Assembly: GCA_009840165.1 (NCBI GenBank)
Contig: VXOG01000032.1
Span: forward strand, 1 to 52,086
Length of the DNA stretch: 52,086 nucleotides
Origin: Chloroflexota bacterium
GTDB taxonomy: Bacteria > Chloroflexota > Dehalococcoidia > Lucifugimonadales > UBA3495
Direction of reading: 5' to 3'
Under the pieces are notes generated by a model. It had not been told where the DNA came from, did not search any database, and was given only the letters and a program-made list of their open reading frames with translations. Made by a program: the position numbers and the translations under genes. Each line of letters begins with the position of its first letter. The stretch's first letter is position 1. This document shows positions 48,214 to 52,086 of the stretch, piece after piece.

Positions 48214-49617
48214 GTGGCTAATCGAGAAGACATCGCGCTGATGGGCCATCTGATGCGGCGGGCCGGATTCGGCGCCAGCCACGATGAACTGCGCGACATG
48301 ACAGAGAGCGGCTATGAAGCCACGGTAGAAGACCTGCTCAATCCGGAGCGATTCGAGCCGGTGGATGACGACTTGCTGTTCCGCTACATGCCCGGTTACG
48401 AGGGCGCGCTGGGGCCCCCGCTGAATCAGGCGGAATGGGTCTATCGCATGATCAACACGGAGCGGCCGCTGGAAGAGAAGATGGCGCTGTTCTGGCACCA
48501 ACTCTTCGCCACCGGCAACTCCAAGGTGGACAACCCGCCTGAGCTGACCCAGCAGATCGCCATGTTCCGCCGCGTCGGGCTGGGCAAGTTCCGCGACATC
48601 CTGGTGGAACTGGCGCAAAACCCCGCCATGATTTTCTGGCTGGACAACAACGGCAACCACATGGGCGCCATCAACGAGAACTGGGGCCGCGAATTGCTGG
48701 AACTGTTCTCCATGGGCGTGGGCAACTACTCGGAAGACGACATCAAGGAAGCGTCGCGGGCTTTCACCGGCTGGACCATCGGCCCGAAGATTCCGCGCAA
48801 CCCCCTGGGACGGTTCTACTGGAACTTCGAGTACCGTCCCGAAGATCACGACGACGGTGAAAAGACGTTCCTGGGACACACCGGCAACTTCGACGGCCAG
48901 GACATCATCGACATCGTGGTGAATCAGCCGGCCACGGCGCGGTTCCTGTCGCGTCACCTGTACAACTTCTTCGTCGCCGACGAGCCGCAGGTTCCCAGCT
49001 GGAACATCACGCCGCCCAACGATCCCGACGCCATCGACCAATTGGTAGCCGCCTACGATGAGTCGGACGGCGACATTCGGGCGATGCTGCGGGTGCTGTT
49101 CAACTCGGACTTTTTCAAGCATGCACGGTTTAGCCGGGTGAAGAGTCCCGCCGAGCTGGTAATCAGCACCGCGCGGTTGGCGGGCAACTTCAGCGCGCCT
49201 CGCCCGGGGTTCAACTCGCTGGCCTTCGAGTGCGCCTTCCAGGGGCAGGAACTATTGAATCCGCCCAGCGTGGAAAGCTGGCATACCGGCAGCGAGTGGA
49301 TCGACGGCGGCGCGTTGGTGCGGCGGGTGAACTTCGCCGCCAACCTGCTCGGCGACACGTCGCTGCCCGGCGTGCGCTCCATCGTAGATAACTTGCGGAA
49401 CCAGGGATCCCTGAGTCCCGAGCAGTTGGTGGACGCATGCCTGGATCTGGTGGGCCCCATCGAGGTCGGCGAGGGTACGCGCGCCGAACTGCTCGACCAG
49501 GCGCGTGAAGACGGTGAACTGCGGTGGGATACTGAGGCGGACGCCGCAGAGTCCGAAAAGCGCGTCGGCGTGATGCTGGCGTTGATCGCCGCATCCCGCG
49601 ATTTCCAGTTTGCGTAA
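48214..49617 (+). CDS. DUF1800 family protein
   Basis: A 467-residue protein starting at GTG with a GGGGGTG-type ribosome site. DUF1800 signatures are LMRRAGFGASHDELRDM at the start, the LEEKMALFWHQLFATG block, ENWGRELLELFSMG followed by YSEDDIKEASRAFTGW, and FLGHTGNFDGQDIIDIV. The biochemical role is unknown. Genes of this type almost always precede a DUF1501 gene, as here, and the pair is common in Planctomycetota, Chloroflexota and Gammaproteobacteria. No export signal is visible, while many homologues elsewhere are exported. Confidence 0.92.
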   Translation: MANREDIALMGHLMRRAGFGASHDELRDMTESGYEATVEDLLNPERFEPVDDDLLFRYMPGYEGALGPPLNQAEWVYRMINTERPLEEKMALFWHQLFATGNSKVDNPPELTQQIAMFRRVGLGKFRDILVELAQNPAMIFWLDNNGNHMGAINENWGRELLELFSMGVGNYSEDDIKEASRAFTGWTIGPKIPRNPLGRFYWNFEYRPEDHDDGEKTFLGHTGNFDGQDIIDIVVNQPATARFLSRHLYNFFVADEPQVPSWNITPPNDPDAIDQLVAAYDESDGDIRAMLRVLFNSDFFKHARFSRVKSPAELVISTARLAGNFSAPRPGFNSLAFECAFQGQELLNPPSVESWHTGSEWIDGGALVRRVNFAANLLGDTSLPGVRSIVDNLRNQGSLSPEQLVDACLDLVGPIEVGEGTRAELLDQAREDGELRWDTEADAAESEKRVGVMLALIAASRDFQFA

Positions 49618-49626
49618 CACCGTGGC

Positions 49627-49686
49627 GTAGGGGCGAATAATCATTCGCCCCTACCGGAAATGCTGAATTCCAGCGAAGGCCGGAAC
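49627..49686. repeat. GGGGCGAAT palindrome and degenerate ATTCC palindrome
   Basis: The near-perfect palindrome at 49627-49654 (GTAGGGGCGAATAA with one mismatched central pair in the complement) lies 10 nt after the DUF1800 stop. It is followed by a degenerate ATTCC repeat (ATTCCAGCGAAGGCCGGAAC, 49667-49686). The two families are juxtaposed in the gap before the DUF1501 gene. Confidence 0.75.
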
Positions 49687-49714
49687 GACGAGCAGCAGGA
49701 GGGAGAGGAACAGA

Positions 49715-50851
49715 ATGGCGACGACCAAGAAAGACCCGGTGGTGGTGGTGCTCCAGATGACGGGGGCCAACGACTACCTGAATACGATCATTCCCTATAC
49801 CAACGAGCACTACTACGACGCTCGGCCCAAGGTTGGCATCCCCGCCGACCAGGTGCTCCCCATCGATGACCAGATCGGGTTCAACCCTAACATGGGGCCG
49901 ATCAAGAAGTTGTGGGACGACGGCAAGATGGCCATCATCCACGGCATCGGCTACGAGAACTCCCCGCGCTCCCACTTCCGCTCCATGGACATCTGGCACA
50001 CCTGCGAACCCGACATCGTCGGCACCGAGGGCTGGGCCGGTCGCGTGATTCGCGACCTTGACCCCCGGGGCGAGAACGTGCTTAAGGGCGTGAACTTCGG
50101 CCAGGGGCTGCCGCGCGCGTTGGCCCTGCGTGGGACTCCGGTGACGTCCGTGTCGAACCTGGCGTCTTATGGCGTGCTGTCCAGCGTGCCCGGCGTTGCC
50201 GCCGAGGAGGAGCACAACAAAATCCTGGACCGCTTTGCTCGCATGTACTCGCCCACCGTTGGCGCCGGCCCGACGATGGACTACTTGGGGCAGACTGGAC
50301 GGGACGCGCTGAAGGGCGCCGACATCATCCGCAGCGCGCCGGAGCAGTACACGTCCACCGTGGAGTATGCCGACACGCCCATCGCCAAGTACTTGCGGGA
50401 CATCGCCCAGGTCTATCTGGCCGACTTGGGCACCCAGATGTTCTACACGCAGCACGGCAGCTTCGACTCACACTTCAACCAGCCGCCGATGCACACCAAG
50501 CTGTGGATCGACATGTCTCGCGCCATCAGCGATTTCTTCGACGACCTGTCCGAGCATGACGCCGGCGACAACCTGATCATGGTGCTCTTCACCGAGTTCG
50601 GTCGCCGCGTCAAGGACAACGGCACGGGTACCGACCACGGCGCCGGCGGCGCGGCCTTCGTCATTGGCAACCAGGTCAAGGGCGGCCACTACAGCTCCTA
50701 CCCATCCCTGCGGCCCGAGGACCTGACCCAGGGCGACCTCGAGCCCAACTACGACTTCCGCGGCCTCTACTCCACGGTCATCGAAAACTGGCTGGGCCTG
50801 GACGCCGTACCCATCGTGGGCGGCAACTTCGAGAAGCTGGACTTTGTGTAG
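49715..50851 (+). CDS. DUF1501 family protein (alkaline-phosphatase-like fold)
   Basis: A 378-residue protein. Family stretches are VVVVLQMTGANDYLNTIIPY near the start, YENSPRSHFRSMDIWHT, HGSFDSHFNQ, and TEFGRRVKDNGTGTDHGAGG with the metal-ligand Asp and His of the sulfatase/phosphatase-like fold. The usual Tat signal of DUF1501 proteins is missing, as are leaders on both cluster neighbours. A GGAGG ribosome site sets the start. It probably works with the DUF1800 product, though no activity is established. Confidence 0.92.
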   Translation: MATTKKDPVVVVLQMTGANDYLNTIIPYTNEHYYDARPKVGIPADQVLPIDDQIGFNPNMGPIKKLWDDGKMAIIHGIGYENSPRSHFRSMDIWHTCEPDIVGTEGWAGRVIRDLDPRGENVLKGVNFGQGLPRALALRGTPVTSVSNLASYGVLSSVPGVAAEEEHNKILDRFARMYSPTVGAGPTMDYLGQTGRDALKGADIIRSAPEQYTSTVEYADTPIAKYLRDIAQVYLADLGTQMFYTQHGSFDSHFNQPPMHTKLWIDMSRAISDFFDDLSEHDAGDNLIMVLFTEFGRRVKDNGTGTDHGAGGAAFVIGNQVKGGHYSSYPSLRPEDLTQGDLEPNYDFRGLYSTVIENWLGLDAVPIVGGNFEKLDFV

Positions 50852-50869
50852 CCGGCGCACCGATCTGCT

Positions 50870-50890
50870 CCTCTCCCCTCGTGGGAGAGG
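50870..50890. repeat. Dispersed hairpin repeat, CCTCTCCC type
   Basis: CCTCTCCC and GGGAGAGG flank a 5-nt loop, followed by ATTGGGGTGAGGGGG. It is the inverse orientation of the copies at 741-763 and 11850-11872 and lies between the DUF1501 and NHL genes. Confidence 0.75.
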
Positions 50891-50941
50891 ATTGGGGTGA
50901 GGGGGCGCTCCCCCCGCATGACTGTGTGAAGGAGGTCAACC

Positions 50942-51943
50942 ATGCTTACCACAGTGGCCGCCGGCCGGGTCTTTGATTACAGCTACTGCATCGGCATGTA
51001 TGGCATGTCAGGTCAGGGTTTCTGGTCGCCGCAGGACTTCGCGCTTGGCGATGACAACGTGATGTACGTGATCAGTCGCGGCGCGGAAGAACTCGGGCAG
51101 CGTATCAGTCGCGTCACCCAGGATCACCAGTTCCTCGGCCAGTTCGGGGCGAACGGTCGCGGCGACGGGCAGTTCGTCTGGCCCCGCTCCATCACGCTGG
51201 ACAACGATGGCAACGTGTACGCTTCCGACGATTTCCTGAATCGCATTTCCGTGTTCGACCCCGAGGGCGGGTTCATTTCCTGCTGGGGCGAGGCCGGCGA
51301 CGGCAAGGGCGAGCTCAACGGCCCGTGCGGGATAGCGTTCGACGCCGACGGCAACATGCTGGTCGTGGACAGCCAGAACCACCGCGTTCAGAGGTTCACC
51401 CACAAGGGCAAGCACATCGGCGGTTTCGGCAGCCATGGCGACGGCGACGGCCAGTTCAACCTGCCCTGGGGCCTGTGCCTGGACGCCGACGGCAACGTGT
51501 ACGTGGCCGACTGGAAAAACAACCGCGTCCAGAAATTTGACGCCGACGGCAACTTCCTGCTCAAGTTCGAGGCCGCGCCTCGCTCCGGCGTTGGCGACTT
51601 GCACGGCCCCACCGGCGTGGCGGTGGACTCCGAGGGCGACGTTTACGTCACCGATTGGGGCAACCACCGGCTACAGGTGTACGCGCCCGACGGCAGGTTC
51701 ATCACTTCACTGGTCGGCGACGCGCAGCAGCCCTCACCGTGGACACAGACTTACATCGACGCTAACCCCGACATCGTGAAGGCGCGGCGTCGCGTCAATC
51801 TCGAACCGGAGTGGCGATTCCGTCGGCCCGTCTCGGTTCGCGTGGACGAAAACGACCGTATTTTCGTCCTGGAGGCGAACCGCCACCGCATCCAGGTGTA
51901 CGACAAGGTGAAGGACTACGAGGAACACCCGCTGAACCTGTAA
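50942..51943 (+). CDS. NHL-repeat beta-propeller protein
   Basis: A 333-residue protein with a textbook AAGGAGGT ribosome site. It contains at least five NHL repeats, recognisable by the DxxGNVYVADxxNxRVQxF pattern (for example DADGNVYVADWKNNRVQKF) at spacing of about 45 residues, which form a beta propeller. Such proteins act as binding scaffolds or as lyases or lactonases. The N terminus has no signal peptide. It completes the DUF1800-DUF1501-NHL cluster, but its role with those proteins is unknown. Confidence 0.9.
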   Translation: MLTTVAAGRVFDYSYCIGMYGMSGQGFWSPQDFALGDDNVMYVISRGAEELGQRISRVTQDHQFLGQFGANGRGDGQFVWPRSITLDNDGNVYASDDFLNRISVFDPEGGFISCWGEAGDGKGELNGPCGIAFDADGNMLVVDSQNHRVQRFTHKGKHIGGFGSHGDGDGQFNLPWGLCLDADGNVYVADWKNNRVQKFDADGNFLLKFEAAPRSGVGDLHGPTGVAVDSEGDVYVTDWGNHRLQVYAPDGRFITSLVGDAQQPSPWTQTYIDANPDIVKARRRVNLEPEWRFRRPVSVRVDENDRIFVLEANRHRIQVYDKVKDYEEHPLNL

Positions 51944-51971
51944 GGCCGCCACGGAGTTTGAGCCCGCTGTA

Positions 51972-52086
51972 GGGGGGGGGGGGGGGGGGGCGGGCCCGGG
52001 TGGGGGGGGGGAGGGGCGGCCCCCCGCCCGCGCCCGGCCGCCCTGGTAGGTGTGGGCTGGGGGGGGGGCGAGCCGCACCCCGCGGC
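51972..52086. other. Low-complexity poly-G contig end
   Basis: From about 51972 the sequence becomes long G runs and G/C-only stretches with no coding sense, matching the artefact-like sequence at the other end of the window. It probably reflects dark-cycle or homopolymer error at a contig edge. Confidence 0.75.

Overview
The window is about 52 kb of GC-rich bacterial chromosome from a draft assembly: both ends run into G/C homopolymer sequence with no coding sense. No rRNA or tRNA is visible, so the taxonomic call is an inference from gene content. The mix is an Agl23-like (TIGR03663) membrane protein, PaREP/HEPN-like proteins, two CaiB/BaiF CoA-transferases, a luciferase-like monooxygenase, a thiolase-DUF35 pair, GMC and VOC enzymes, a DUF1800-DUF1501-NHL cluster and an aerobic haem-copper oxidase. 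This suggests an uncultured Chloroflexota lineage (SAR202/Dehalococcoidia-like), an aerobic heterotroph that scavenges diverse organic compounds.

Layout. 0-4.2 kb: a truncated, frameshifted alcohol dehydrogenase, dnaN, a GrdB/PrdB-like reductase that reads as one selenoprotein through an in-frame UGA, and a free-standing alanyl-tRNA editing protein. 4.3-10.4 kb: a same-strand run of a TPR protein, an Agl23-like polytopic protein, a HEPN-like protein, a flippase-like membrane protein and a FAD oxidoreductase, probably for envelope or lipid metabolism. 10.4-11.8 kb: a vapBC pair with a symmetric operator candidate, then a glutamine-amidotransferase-fold protein without its catalytic Cys and His. 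11.9-18.7 kb: gyrA, an alpha/beta hydrolase, a three-part protein (HD-like, chorismate-mutase-like, archaeal/eukaryotic-type TrpRS-like) and, 23 nt behind it, the normal bacterial trpS. 18.8-27.4 kb: a second HEPN-like paralogue, a thiolase/DUF35 pair, a SnoaL-like protein, an acetamidase/formamidase, a HipA-like kinase with a HIRAN-type partner, and two CoA-transferases.

27.5-36.6 kb: the aerobic respiratory block, with a membrane protein, a small exported protein, ctaA and ctaB (haem A synthesis), then coxB-coxA-coxC-coxD. Subunits II and IV both carry a cytochrome c domain. A degenerate MntA-HepT pair lies antisense between ctaB and coxB. 36.7-47.9 kb: hydrolases, a TsaA-like protein, an FmdB-type zinc ribbon, a serine hydrolase, an HtrA-like protease without a visible export signal, DUF952, a kinase-fold protein, a ThDP enzyme, a VOC protein, an LLM monooxygenase and a GMC oxidoreductase. 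47.9-52 kb: a DUF4177 protein and the DUF1800-DUF1501-NHL cluster.

Intergenic space is short. It holds several families of dispersed palindromic repeats and good sigma-70-type promoters (for example TTGACA-17-TATGGT before coxB and TTGACA-17-TAGCAT twice). No CRISPR array, insertion sequence or prophage was seen. The most notable items are the HD/chorismate-mutase/TrpRS-like fusion beside trpS and the selenoprotein gene with a well-placed bSECIS-like hairpin.
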